In this document: positions 8,869 to 16,727 of the stretch, in pieces
How the letters are laid out: each line of letters begins with the position of its first letter
How positions within the stretch are numbered: position 1 is the stretch's first letter
Source of the DNA: Fodinibacter sp963730365
Lineage (GTDB): Bacteria; Actinomycetota; Actinomycetes; Actinomycetales; Dermatophilaceae
Assembly (NCBI GenBank): GCA_963730365.1
Contig: CAVSRM010000010.1
Span: 62,001 to 126,000 of the forward strand
Length of the DNA stretch: 64,000 bases
Direction: 5' to 3'
Program-made: the position numbers and the translations under genes
Notes under the pieces: generated by a model
Database searches by the model: none
Seen by the model: the letters and a program-made list of their open reading frames with translations, nothing else
Told to the model about the DNA's origin: nothing

Positions 8869-10059
8869 ATGATGGACGAGGGAACAGCGGCGAAGAGGTC
8901 CCGCACGGCGCCGGCGCCCGACGCCGCCGCCAAACCGGACGACCCCACCGACCTGAAGAAGCCGACGTGGCGTTACAGCGCCAAGGCGGCCCTGGCGGAG
9001 TTCTCGAAGGACCAGTGCACCGACCTCGCCGCCGCCCTGACCTACTACTCCGTGCTCGCGATGTTCCCCGCCCTCCTCGCGCTCGTCTCGCTCCTGGGGG
9101 TGTTCGGCCAGGGCCAGAGCACGGTGGACGCGATGCTCGAGATCATCGCGAACCTCACCCAGGGTGAGGTGTCGGACCAGATCGCCGGGCCCATCCGGGA
9201 CATGGTCGGAGCAGGGGGCGCCGGATTCGCGCTCTTCCTCGGTCTCGCCATCTCGCTGTTCTCGGCATCCGGCTACGTCGGCGCCTTCGGCCGGGCCATG
9301 AACCGGATCTACCACGTCGACGAGGGACGGCCGATCTGGAAGCTGCGGCCCCTCATGTTCCTCGTGACCATCGGCCTGGTCGTCATGGGCGCCCTCGTCA
9401 TGTTTGGCCTCGTCGTGAGCGGACCGATTTCCAGGGAGGTGGGCAGCCTCATCGGCCTCGGCCAGGAGAGCGCCGACCTGTGGAACCTCGTGAAGTGGCC
9501 GGTGATCCTCGTCATCGTCATGGCCATGGTCGCGGTGCTCTACTACGTCACCCCCAACGTCAAGCAGCCGAAGTTCCGCTGGGTCTCGGTCGGCTCCGTC
9601 ATCGCGATCCTCGTCTGGGTGCTCGCCTCGATCGGGTTCGGCTTCTACGTCGGCAACTTCGCGAACTACAACAAGACCTACGGCACCTTCGGCGGCATCA
9701 TCGTCTTCCTGCTGTGGCTCTGGCTCACCAACCTGGCGCTCCTTTTCGGTGCCGAGGTCGATGCGGAGCTGGAGCGTGGGCGCCAGCTCCAGGCCGGCAT
9801 CGAGGCCGAACGGAACCTCCAGCTCCCCCCACGGGACTCGAGCGGTTCGGAGAAGGCCCGCCAGAAGCTCGACGAGCGGATCGCCGCGGGGAGGGAGCTG
9901 CGCGAACAGGCGGTCGCGTCCGGCCTCGCCGATGACACGGACGGCTCGGGCGACGGCGAGGGACGCGGGGGCAGACGAGGCCGCAAGGGCGGTGGCACGG
10001 CATACGTGGCTGTCGACCTCGAACCGCTTCCGAGCGAGACGGCGCGCTCGCGCTCCTGA
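8869..10059 (+). CDS. YihY/BrkB family inner-membrane protein
   Basis: 396 aa with a hydrophilic N-terminus, about six membrane helices between residues 55 and 310, and a charged C-terminal tail rich in Glu, Arg and Gly. Family features are the LTYYSVLAMFPALLAL helix and the later GSVIAILVWVLAS and FGGIIVFLLWLW segments. Two adjacent ATGs follow a GGGAGGAGA ribosome site; the first is used. The family was once linked to RNase BN or secretion but its role is unresolved. Confidence 0.9.
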   Translation: MMDEGTAAKRSRTAPAPDAAAKPDDPTDLKKPTWRYSAKAALAEFSKDQCTDLAAALTYYSVLAMFPALLALVSLLGVFGQGQSTVDAMLEIIANLTQGEVSDQIAGPIRDMVGAGGAGFALFLGLAISLFSASGYVGAFGRAMNRIYHVDEGRPIWKLRPLMFLVTIGLVVMGALVMFGLVVSGPISREVGSLIGLGQESADLWNLVKWPVILVIVMAMVAVLYYVTPNVKQPKFRWVSVGSVIAILVWVLASIGFGFYVGNFANYNKTYGTFGGIIVFLLWLWLTNLALLFGAEVDAELERGRQLQAGIEAERNLQLPPRDSSGSEKARQKLDERIAAGRELREQAVASGLADDTDGSGDGEGRGGRRGRKGGGTAYVAVDLEPLPSETARSRS

Positions 10060-10080
10060 GCCCCTCGGGCTGGGTTCTTC
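10057..10080 (+). terminator. Small hairpin after the YihY-like gene
   Basis: AGCCC-CTC-GGGCT overlaps the stop codon and is followed by GGGTTCTTC. The stem is short, so this is a weak terminator candidate. Confidence 0.3.
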
Positions 10081-10151
10081 CGTGCGTTCCGTGGGCGGAT
10101 GGGGCCCAGTGGGTCGCCTATCCTGTGAGACGTGCAGTCGGCGATCACGCG

Positions 10152-11231
10152 GTGAACAGGTTCCAGGAGGGCTCCGTCCTCGGTGGCCGCTACGTGCTCA
10201 CGGCTCGCATCGCGTCGGGTGGCATGGGGGACGTGTGGGAGGCCAACGACGAGGTTCTGTCTCGCGCGGTGGCCGTGAAGATCCTCCGGCCGAGCCTGGA
10301 CTCGGAGGAGGTGTTCGCCCGTCGCTTCCGCAACGAGGCGACGCACACGGCGGGCCTCGCCCACTTCAACATCGCCACGGTCTTCGACTACGGCGAGGAG
10401 GACGACCTCGCCTACCTCGTGATGGAGCTCGTGCCTGGTGAGCCTCTCTCGGCCCTCGTGCGCCGCGAGGGGGCCCTGGACCCCGTGCGGGTGCGGGCGA
10501 TCATGGGTCAGGCCGCGCTGGCGCTCGGCGCCGCGCACGAGGCGGGCGTCGTGCACCGGGACGTGAAGCCGGCCAACATCCTCCTCATTCCCGACGGCAC
10601 GGTGAAGCTCACCGACTTCGGCATCGCGCGCGCCGTCAACGGCTCCGGCGAGACCCAGACGGGCGAGATCCTCGGCACCCCGCACTACCTCTCTCCCGAG
10701 CAGGCCCGCGGTGAGAGCGCGACGGGCGCCTCGGACCTCTATGCGCTGGGCATCGTCGGCCACGAGCTCCTCACCGGGAGGCGGCCCTTCGATCGGGGCA
10801 CCCCGGTCGCCACGGCGCTGGCGCAGGTGAACGACCCTCCCCCGCCACTGCCCGACCACGTGCCCGAAAACCTGCGGCGCATCATCGAGGAGTGCCTGAG
10901 CAAGAAGCCTGATGACCGGCCGCGGTCGGCCCGCTTGCTCGGTGAGGTGCTCGGGATGCCGGATGGCTCGCTGCCTGCCGACGCGGCGCCCGCGTCACGC
11001 GTCCTCGGCGACGCCGTGGCGGGCGAGTCGGCCGAGGACGTGGCCTCCGGTGCCTCTATGCCCGACGAGGTTGCGACGCCGAGACCCAAGGGCGGTTGGC
11101 CCAGCGACCCGACTCCTACCCCCACGTCGGTGCCGGTGCGACCGAAGGGCCACGTCCACTGGGCTTGGGTACCAGCGGCGTGCGCGGCGGTGCTCCTCGT
11201 GAGCGGGCTGTGGGTGGGTCTCGCGCGCTGA
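10152..11231 (+). CDS. PknA-like serine/threonine protein kinase
   Basis: 359 aa from the GTG at 10152; an in-frame GTG nine codons earlier is possible. The kinase domain has the Gly loop IASGGMGDVWEA, Lys43 in VAVKIL, catalytic loop HRDVKPANIL near residue 135 and DFG near 155, so it should be active. A Pro/Ala-rich linker follows, and a single membrane helix ends the protein with no extracellular sensor domain. That layout and the sequence resemble mycobacterial PknA, but pknB, rodA or pbpA are not adjacent, so the cell-division context is missing. Confidence 0.9.
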   Translation: MNRFQEGSVLGGRYVLTARIASGGMGDVWEANDEVLSRAVAVKILRPSLDSEEVFARRFRNEATHTAGLAHFNIATVFDYGEEDDLAYLVMELVPGEPLSALVRREGALDPVRVRAIMGQAALALGAAHEAGVVHRDVKPANILLIPDGTVKLTDFGIARAVNGSGETQTGEILGTPHYLSPEQARGESATGASDLYALGIVGHELLTGRRPFDRGTPVATALAQVNDPPPPLPDHVPENLRRIIEECLSKKPDDRPRSARLLGEVLGMPDGSLPADAAPASRVLGDAVAGESAEDVASGASMPDEVATPRPKGGWPSDPTPTPTSVPVRPKGHVHWAWVPAACAAVLLVSGLWVGLAR

Positions 11232-11317
11232 CCCCTTGCGGGGGGGCTTCCCCGCCCTGTGGAGAGATCAGCTGGCTGCGTGACGCGCTCGAGGCGCCGG
11301 TACGCTCGTGCTTCTGC

Positions 11318-11393
11318 GGGCCTCTAGCTCAACTGGCAGAGCTGCGGACTTTTAATCCGTAGGTTGTGGGTTCGAGCCCCACGGGGCCCACCA
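11318..11393 (+). tRNA. tRNA-Lys (anticodon TTT)
   Basis: Acceptor arm GGGCCTC pairs with GGGGCCC. The anticodon loop CTTTTAA gives TTT. The T arm is GTGGG-TTCGAGC-CCCAC, and CCA is encoded. All four arms can be drawn. Confidence 0.97.
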
Positions 11394-11654
11394 TCGTCGC
11401 AGTTGAGCGCCCTGAACTGGCCACTTCTGTTGACCGCAAACGGGGTGACAGGGCACATGCGCTCACCGCCCTTCATTGTCACTGCCCGCAAGCGCTGGTC
11501 CTCATCAAGGGACTCGGGCGCCGCGGCACGCTCGGGGGACGCCGCCCGGCCCCGTCTCGACGGATCGGGTCTCGGCACCACCGCGGCCACCGAAACGCCC
11601 GCTCGGTATATTTGGACACATCGGCGGGCAGCCGCTGGGTAGCGGGAGGTCCTC

Positions 11655-12329
11655 ATGAGAGTGTTCGCCGATGACGGCAGCATTGGCGACGGTCAGTCCT
11701 TGTTGAGCGGGTCACTGATGATCGGCGCCGGGTTGGTCCTGGTGGTGCTACTGGTGCTGATGCTGACCACGACGCTGATCGTGTGGCGGGTGTACCGGCG
11801 CGTCCGGCGTTGGCGGGGATGGCACGGAGGCGTGGCCGCGTTCCACTCGCGACCGCTGAGGCCCGGGCCGGCACGTGACATCGCCCGGTTGCGTCGTGAC
11901 CTGCGCAACGAGGTCGGCGCCGCCGACGTGATGCTGTCTCGCGCGAAGGACGGCCGGCTGTTCGTCGCCGACGCACATGCCCTCCTGAACGAGCTCAAGA
12001 AGAACGCGGCGGCGGTGGATGCCGACCTCGCCAGCGTCCAGGATTACACGGATGTGACCCAGCAGCGCAGCGCCCGGGACGCGCTTGCCCCACAGGTCGC
12101 GCGGCTGATCCAGACCAGCTACCTGGCTCGCCAGACGATGCTGCACACCGAAATCGCGGACCGTGAACGACACCTCACCGGCCTCAGTGAGGACGTCGAG
12201 CGGCAGGCCGAAGCGTTGAAGATCTACCGTCAAGGGGCGCACGGTCTCGACCTGGGCGACCTGCATGCCAACCTGGCCAACTCGAGCGACCCGCATGGTC
12301 AGGCCCGCTGGGGTGGTGTACGAGGGTAA
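11655..12329 (+). CDS. Single-pass membrane protein with coiled-coil domain, 3' end altered by IS
   Basis: 224 aa. A strong hydrophobic segment at about residues 18-45 is followed by a basic stop-transfer stretch and a long charged, probably coiled-coil, cytoplasmic region. The ATG follows a GGGAGG ribosome site. Upstream the DNA is unusually AT-rich (CGGTATATTTGG), a likely promoter. The last roughly ten codons (from GQARWGG) fall within what appears to be the end of an IS256-type element, so the native C-terminus has probably been replaced. No function recognised. Confidence 0.7.
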   Translation: MRVFADDGSIGDGQSLLSGSLMIGAGLVLVVLLVLMLTTTLIVWRVYRRVRRWRGWHGGVAAFHSRPLRPGPARDIARLRRDLRNEVGAADVMLSRAKDGRLFVADAHALLNELKKNAAAVDADLASVQDYTDVTQQRSARDALAPQVARLIQTSYLARQTMLHTEIADRERHLTGLSEDVERQAEALKIYRQGAHGLDLGDLHANLANSSDPHGQARWGGVRG

Positions 12330-12612
12330 TCCCTCGTTGAGGGGGTAGGCGCTGATTGCGCCGGCGATGGTTAGGGCGTCCTCCTTGTCATCGGAGGTGG
12401 GCGGGATGAGGCGCTGCGCCATTGTTTGAGGAGCTCGAGGTCGAGGTAGCGGCGTTGTTCGACCCACTCGTCGTGATGCTCCTTGAGGACGGCGCCGACC
12501 AGCCGGATCACGGCGTCGCGGTTGGGGGAGATCCCCACCATGTCAGTGCGTCGACGGATCTCCCGGTTGAGGCGCTCATTGGGGTTGTTGGCAAAGATCT
12601 GTCGCCAGCACG
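12297..12612 (-). mobile_element. IS256-family transposase C-terminal remnant with one IS end
   Basis: Minus-strand reading gives WRQIFANNPNERLNREIRRR, then VGISPN and LVGAVLKEHHDEW, the conserved C-terminal block of IS256/Mutator transposases. The frame then shifts near 12420 into MAQRLIPPTSDDKE. The upstream two thirds of the transposase are gone. Downstream, GTACACCACCCC read on the minus strand resembles the terminal repeat of this family, which places the element's end near 12297. It cannot be active. Confidence 0.7.
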
Positions 12613-12687
12613 CTGCAGCGAGCTCCGGCCGGTCAGTCACTGGCATGATCACACTCAGGGTTCGCCAGCACACAGGGAGGCTTGGCA

Positions 12688-13188
12688 GTGTCCGAGGCAG
12701 ACCTTGACGACATGGAAGCGCGTCTCGCTGCCCGTGAGTTCTTCGCCGCAGCGCTCTACATGGCCCTGGTCCTCCTGGCTGTGCTGGTGGCCGTGCCCAG
12801 AGACCGGCTGCCCCCGGACGCGGATGTGGCCGGTCTGCTGGTCGGCAGTGCGATCGGACTGACCTTGGCGCACTGGCTCGCCTTCCGCCTGGCGGCACAC
12901 CTGACCGAGGAGGGCGGGTTCGCCACGGAGTCCGCCGTTCGGGAGGCCGGCGCCCAGGTCGGCGGCGGTGTCGCCGTCGCCGCGATCGCGTCCCTGCCGT
13001 TCCTTCTCCTCGACGGCGAGGCCGCGCTGATCGGCTCACTCGTCCTGCTGGCGGCGCTCCCCGCCCTGACGGGGATGGGGATTGCTCGACTCCGGGGGAG
13101 ATCCTGGCTCTCAAGTATCGTCACCGGCGCGATCGTCTTGGTGCTCGCTGTCGTCGTCGTACTCGTCAAGGTTGCTCTCGGCCACTGA
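12688..13188 (+). CDS. Small integral membrane protein of unknown function
   Basis: 166 aa from GTG, chosen because the GGGAGG ribosome site is eight bases upstream; a TTG two codons earlier is too close. After a charged N-terminus there are about five hydrophobic segments, including ALYMALVLLAVLVAV and a C-terminal VTGAIVLVLAVVVVLV. It stands alone between the IS remnant and pseudogene debris. I do not recognise the family. Confidence 0.7.
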   Translation: MSEADLDDMEARLAAREFFAAALYMALVLLAVLVAVPRDRLPPDADVAGLLVGSAIGLTLAHWLAFRLAAHLTEEGGFATESAVREAGAQVGGGVAVAAIASLPFLLLDGEAALIGSLVLLAALPALTGMGIARLRGRSWLSSIVTGAIVLVLAVVVVLVKVALGH

Positions 13189-13285
13189 CGCCGGTCCGCC
13201 GCCAGGCGCCGGCGCTCGCTCATTGCCCGCGGGGACAGCTACGCCGTGACCGTGATCTCGTGGATCTGGTCTGCCGGATGACCCG

Positions 13286-13620
13286 CTGCCGTCCTCCTCG
13301 AGCGAACGGCCCCTGGTCTCGGCGACGAACCGCCAGACGAAGCCGAGCGAGACCAGCGCGAAGGCCGCGTACAGGGCGTACGGCCCGCCGAGGCTTGCCC
13401 ACGGAACCCGCCCCAGGGTCCGCCGGCCCCGGGGAGGGCGCGAGGGGGCATGTGACACCTCAGAGCCGGACGACCACTCTCCCGCCCACGCCGCCGGGTC
13501 CTCGGTTTCTAGCGGCTGTCTCGGCGGCGAAGAACCGAGAACCACGGCCATGATGAACGCGTTCACGGCGACCAAGACCGTCCCCACGGCCAGGCCGGGG
13601 ATGTCGCCCCGGTCAGGCTG
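13286..13620 (-). pseudogene. Broken C-terminus of an MFS sugar porter
   Basis: Minus-strand reading gives LYAAFALVSLGFVWRF followed by VAETRGRSLEE, the last membrane helix and the PETKGRS-type signature of the sugar porter family. Another membrane-like fragment (AVNAFIMAVVLG) lies upstream within the same 335 bases. No start or complete helix set is present. A similar but distinct fragment occurs at 15.1-15.3 kb. Confidence 0.55.
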
Positions 13621-14212
13621 TTGCGCTGCCGCGGCGTGGCGGAGGGCTGGGCCGGGTGCCTGCGAGCGTGCTGACGCAGGCATCGACGAGTCGGTCGTAG
13701 CTGGCGTCCAGGCTCTGGGGCAGCCCGAACCCGCCGGCCGCCTCCAACGACACGAAGCCGTGCATCGCGGAGCGGAGCCCACGGGCCGCGTCGACGGCAT
13801 CCGGGCCGTGGAGGTCGTAGCCGGCCAGGACGTCGAGGACCGCGGCGAGCGCGGCCGTGCTCGCCGCGGCGTCGTCGGGATCGTCGAGAACGGGGGCACG
13901 CAGCCCGGCCTGGTAGCGGCCGGGGTGTGCATGCGCCCACGTGCGATAGGCAGCCGCGAGAGCCCTGACGGCGTCGTCACGCGACCGGCCGACCGCCGCA
14001 CGGCCCAGGACGTCGGCGAGCTCGGCCTTGGCCCGGAGGGCGACGGCTCGTTTGAGCGCCGGCAGGCCGTCGATGTGCTTGTACAGCGACGGCTGCCGCA
14101 CGCCGAGGGTCCCGGCCAAGGCGGCGAGGCTGATGTTGTCGATGCCCACCTGGTCGGCGAGACGCTCGGCCTCGACGATCACGCGGTCGGTGGTGAGGCC
14201 GGCCCTAGGCAC
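13613..14212 (-). CDS. TetR-family regulator with WHG-type C-terminal domain
   Basis: 199 aa from a GTG that overlaps the upstream hydrolase by eight bases. The helix-turn-helix is at about residues 25-45 (LAALAGTLGVRQPSLYKHI). The C-terminal half carries YRTWAHAHPGRYQAGL, typical of the WHG ligand-binding domain. It is the second gene of an operon with the hydrolase, and two tandem palindromes over the operon promoter are its likely operators, so I infer negative autoregulation. Confidence 0.88.
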   Translation of the reverse strand: MPRAGLTTDRVIVEAERLADQVGIDNISLAALAGTLGVRQPSLYKHIDGLPALKRAVALRAKAELADVLGRAAVGRSRDDAVRALAAAYRTWAHAHPGRYQAGLRAPVLDDPDDAAASTAALAAVLDVLAGYDLHGPDAVDAARGLRSAMHGFVSLEAAGGFGLPQSLDASYDRLVDACVSTLAGTRPSPPPRRGSATA

Positions 14213-15038
14213 GGGGCGCGGCCTCGGCGAGGAAGCCGGTGACGGCGTCGGCCACGAGGTCGGGCTGCTGGGACTGCGGGTAGTGCCCGGCATCGGCGAC
14301 CATCAGCGTGCGCCCACCCAGGGTGTCGGCGATCCACTCTGCCTCGACCCGGGGGTCCGGGAAGTCGGGGTCCTGTTCCCCCATGACCACGAGGGTGGGC
14401 GCCGTGACCTGACCGAGGCGCGCCTCGGCCGGGTCGTGGGAGAGACGGGTGGTCCGCGAGAAGGCGCTGGAGTAGCCCGGGCGGCGCAGGCTCGCAACCA
14501 CCTCGCGCAGGTAGGTCTCGTGGTCCTCGGGCGTGCGGCCGGCGTAGAGCCGCGGCAGGTAGGCCTTCCAGCTCATCGCCGCCCAGGGCGAGGCCAGCGC
14601 CACCCGCATCATGGCCCGGGTGAGGACGCCGATGTCGCCGTCGCGCACGAAGGGTCCGACGAGCACGAGCCCGCTGACGAGCTCGGGACGCTCCGCCGCC
14701 GCGCAGACCGCCGCGCCGGCCCCCATCGAGTTGCCGATGACGACCGCGGGGCCGCCGAGCGTCTCGACGAGGGCGAGGATGTCGCCCGCGGTCTCGACGT
14801 CGCCGTAGGAGCCGAAGGTCGGGTCGCTGTCACCGTGCCCCCGCAGGTCGGTGAGCGCCACCCGGTACCCGGCTTCGACGAGGCGGGGGGCGAGGAAGCG
14901 GTAGGTGGCGCGGAGGTCGCCCATCCCGGGGAGGAGGACCACGAGTTGCCCTTGGCCGGACACCTCGTAGGCGATCCGGCCGCCGGGGCGGTCGAGGAAC
15001 AGGGTCTGGGCGGGCGGGTTGGCCGAGTAATCGTTCAT
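14205..15038 (-). CDS. Alpha/beta hydrolase
   Basis: 277 aa from MNDYSANPP. It shows the nucleophile elbow GNSMGA near residue 100, the oxyanion-hole region LLPGMGDL, an acid in MGEQDPD and the final His in DAGHYPQ, giving a complete Ser-Asp-His triad. The substrate is unknown. The longer frame upstream would run through the operator, and the ATG lies about seven bases after a -10-like CACACT, so the message may be leaderless. Its stop overlaps the TetR start. Confidence 0.9.
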   Translation of the reverse strand: MNDYSANPPAQTLFLDRPGGRIAYEVSGQGQLVVLLPGMGDLRATYRFLAPRLVEAGYRVALTDLRGHGDSDPTFGSYGDVETAGDILALVETLGGPAVVIGNSMGAGAAVCAAAERPELVSGLVLVGPFVRDGDIGVLTRAMMRVALASPWAAMSWKAYLPRLYAGRTPEDHETYLREVVASLRRPGYSSAFSRTTRLSHDPAEARLGQVTAPTLVVMGEQDPDFPDPRVEAEWIADTLGGRTLMVADAGHYPQSQQPDLVADAVTGFLAEAAPRA

Positions 15039-15039
15039 C

Positions 15040-15079
15040 TGGCTAGTGTGCATAGCCACATGGCTAATGTCAATAGCCC
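15040..15079. promoter_or_regulatory. Two tandem TetR-type operators with embedded promoter
   Basis: Palindrome 1 (15040-15058) is TGGCTA-N7-TAGCCA and palindrome 2 (15061-15079) is TGGCTA-N7-TAGCCC; centres are 21 bp apart, about two helical turns. On the minus strand TTGACA (15074-15069) and CACACT (15050-15045, 18-bp spacer) form a plausible promoter lying inside them. The site is directly upstream of the hydrolase-TetR operon. Confidence 0.75.
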
Positions 15080-15119
15080 AGGGCCATGGGACGACGACCG
15101 ACCACCGATGCACGAGACG

Positions 15120-15320
15120 TCACTGCGTGGATGCCGCGGTCGTCCCCATCTCCTCCAGCGAGCGTCCCTTGCTCTCGGCGACATAGCGCCAGACGAACAC
15201 GAGGGAGGTTGCGGCGAAGAGGGCGTGGAGCGCGTGGGCCCACCGAAGCCGACGGTGTCGGAGAGCCGCGGAAAGGTCTGGCTGATGAGGGAGTTCGTGA
15301 CCCACCGTGCGGCTGCTGCC
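15120..15320 (-). pseudogene. Second broken C-terminus of an MFS sugar porter
   Basis: One frame reads WVTNSLISQTFPRL and, after a shift, another reads FAATSLVFVWRYVAESKGRS followed by LEE and a normal stop. Together these are the last two membrane helices of a sugar porter. The remainder of the gene is absent. Confidence 0.65.
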
Positions 15321-15710
15321 ACGAAGCGGTGTCGACGACGTCGGCTTCATCTCAGCCCTGACCGACGCCCTCGTGCGCGAGTACGATATCGACCCGCGGT
15401 GGGTCTTCGCCACCGGCCTGTCCAACGGTGCCTTCATGGTCAACCGCCTCGCCTGCGACCTCCCGGAGAAGATCGCGGCGGTCGCACCTGTGGCCGGCAC
15501 CCTGGGAACGGACGTCGAGTGCTCCCCCGCTGTGCCCGTGGCCGTGATGTCCGTCCACGGCACCGACGACCCGTTGGTCCCGTTCGAGGGTGGCCCGATG
15601 GCGGGCCGCGGAGGAACCAGCACCATCCTCCCGGCAGGACGACCGAGCAGTTCGACGCCAGCGCCGCGAGCTGGAACTTCTTCCGCGCCCACCCCCGAGC
15701 CAGCGGCTGA
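15310..15710 (+). pseudogene. Remnant of an LpqC-like esterase / polyhydroxybutyrate depolymerase
   Basis: The reading VDDVGFISALTDAL, FATGLSNGAFMV (nucleophile Ser in GLSNG) and VMSVHGTDDPLVPFEGG matches the middle of secreted CE1-type esterases. A frameshift near 15640 moves into QFDASAASWNFFRAHP, the normal C-terminus. The N-terminal third, the signal peptide and a segment before the C-terminus are missing, so the gene is inactive. Confidence 0.7.
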
Positions 15711-15758
15711 CCAGTCACCCGTGCGACCAGCGGCGGCCGCCGGCAGGTGCGTCCTCGG

Positions 15759-16727
15759 TCAGCGCTCGGAACCCGCCCGTGGCCCTGCGCCAGCGCTGGG
15801 CCGGTAGGTGACCCGGACGGGGTCGGAGGTGTAGATCGCCCGGCCCCAGACGCGGCCGTTGACGACGTACATGACGGCGTGGCCGTAGAACCAGAGGGCG
15901 AGCTCATAGCCGTCGACGACGCCCTCGTCGGAGATCCCGAGCTGCGCACCCGGCATCCGGTAGGTGTCGATCACCGCCGGCGGCCCACAGCGCGAGCGCA
16001 GTTCCTCGGCGGCAGTGCCCAGCTCGATGCCGTCGAACACTTCGCGGTCGAGCTCCGTGCTGCCGATGGGGACGTCGGACCGCTGGTACGGCGCCGGGCC
16101 GCCGTCGGGGCGACGCACCACGAGCTTGTCGACGGGGTGGCAGTGGATCGGGATGCCGGGGTGCTGGTCCCACTTGACGTAGCGATCGTGCCGGGCAACC
16201 TCCCACCCGGCATACGTACCGGCCAGCTCGCCGGCGGCGAGCGAGTGCTTGAACCCGGCCTTGCGGAACTCCGGCGGAGCCGGGAACTCATCGGTGAACA
16301 GCATGCACGTGTAGGCGTTCCACCCGCCGGGCACGGTGTGTTCGCGGATCTCGGAGACGAGTCGCCGCCAACCCTCGTTGTCGAGGTAGTCGATGACCCC
16401 GTGGGCCATGACGAGGTCCCACTCGCCGGTCACCCGGTAGTCGTTGAGGTCACCGACCTCGGTGGTGACGTCGAGACCGCGCGGCGCGGCGATCGACCCC
16501 AGCTTCTCGAGGCCGGCGGCCGAGATGTCCATCGCGTGCACCCGGTGGCCGAGACCCGCGACATAGAGGGCGTTGCGGCCCTCACCGCAGCCGAGGTCGA
16601 GGACGCGCGCACGCGGGGGCAGCCCGGCCGAGAGCTCGACGATGTCGTGGTTGGGCCCACCCATCGTGGAGACGCCGGGTGCGGCATATCCGGCCTCCCA
16701 GAAGGCGGGGGCCTCAGACCGGGACAT
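15759..16727 (-). CDS. Class I SAM-dependent methyltransferase (TehB-like N-terminal half)
   Basis: 322 aa. Motif I VLDLGCGEGRN lies near residues 42-53, with an acidic motif II at MDISAAG, as in TehB/UbiE-type enzymes. The C-terminal 130 residues are not part of the common fold and I do not recognise them. I chose the ATG five bases after GGAGGG; a GTG two codons earlier exists. The start overlaps the radical SAM gene by 14 bases, so it is the last gene of a coupled four-gene operon and probably modifies that pathway's product. Confidence 0.85.
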   Translation of the reverse strand: MSRSEAPAFWEAGYAAPGVSTMGGPNHDIVELSAGLPPRARVLDLGCGEGRNALYVAGLGHRVHAMDISAAGLEKLGSIAAPRGLDVTTEVGDLNDYRVTGEWDLVMAHGVIDYLDNEGWRRLVSEIREHTVPGGWNAYTCMLFTDEFPAPPEFRKAGFKHSLAAGELAGTYAGWEVARHDRYVKWDQHPGIPIHCHPVDKLVVRRPDGGPAPYQRSDVPIGSTELDREVFDGIELGTAAEELRSRCGPPAVIDTYRMPGAQLGISDEGVVDGYELALWFYGHAVMYVVNGRVWGRAIYTSDPVRVTYRPSAGAGPRAGSER

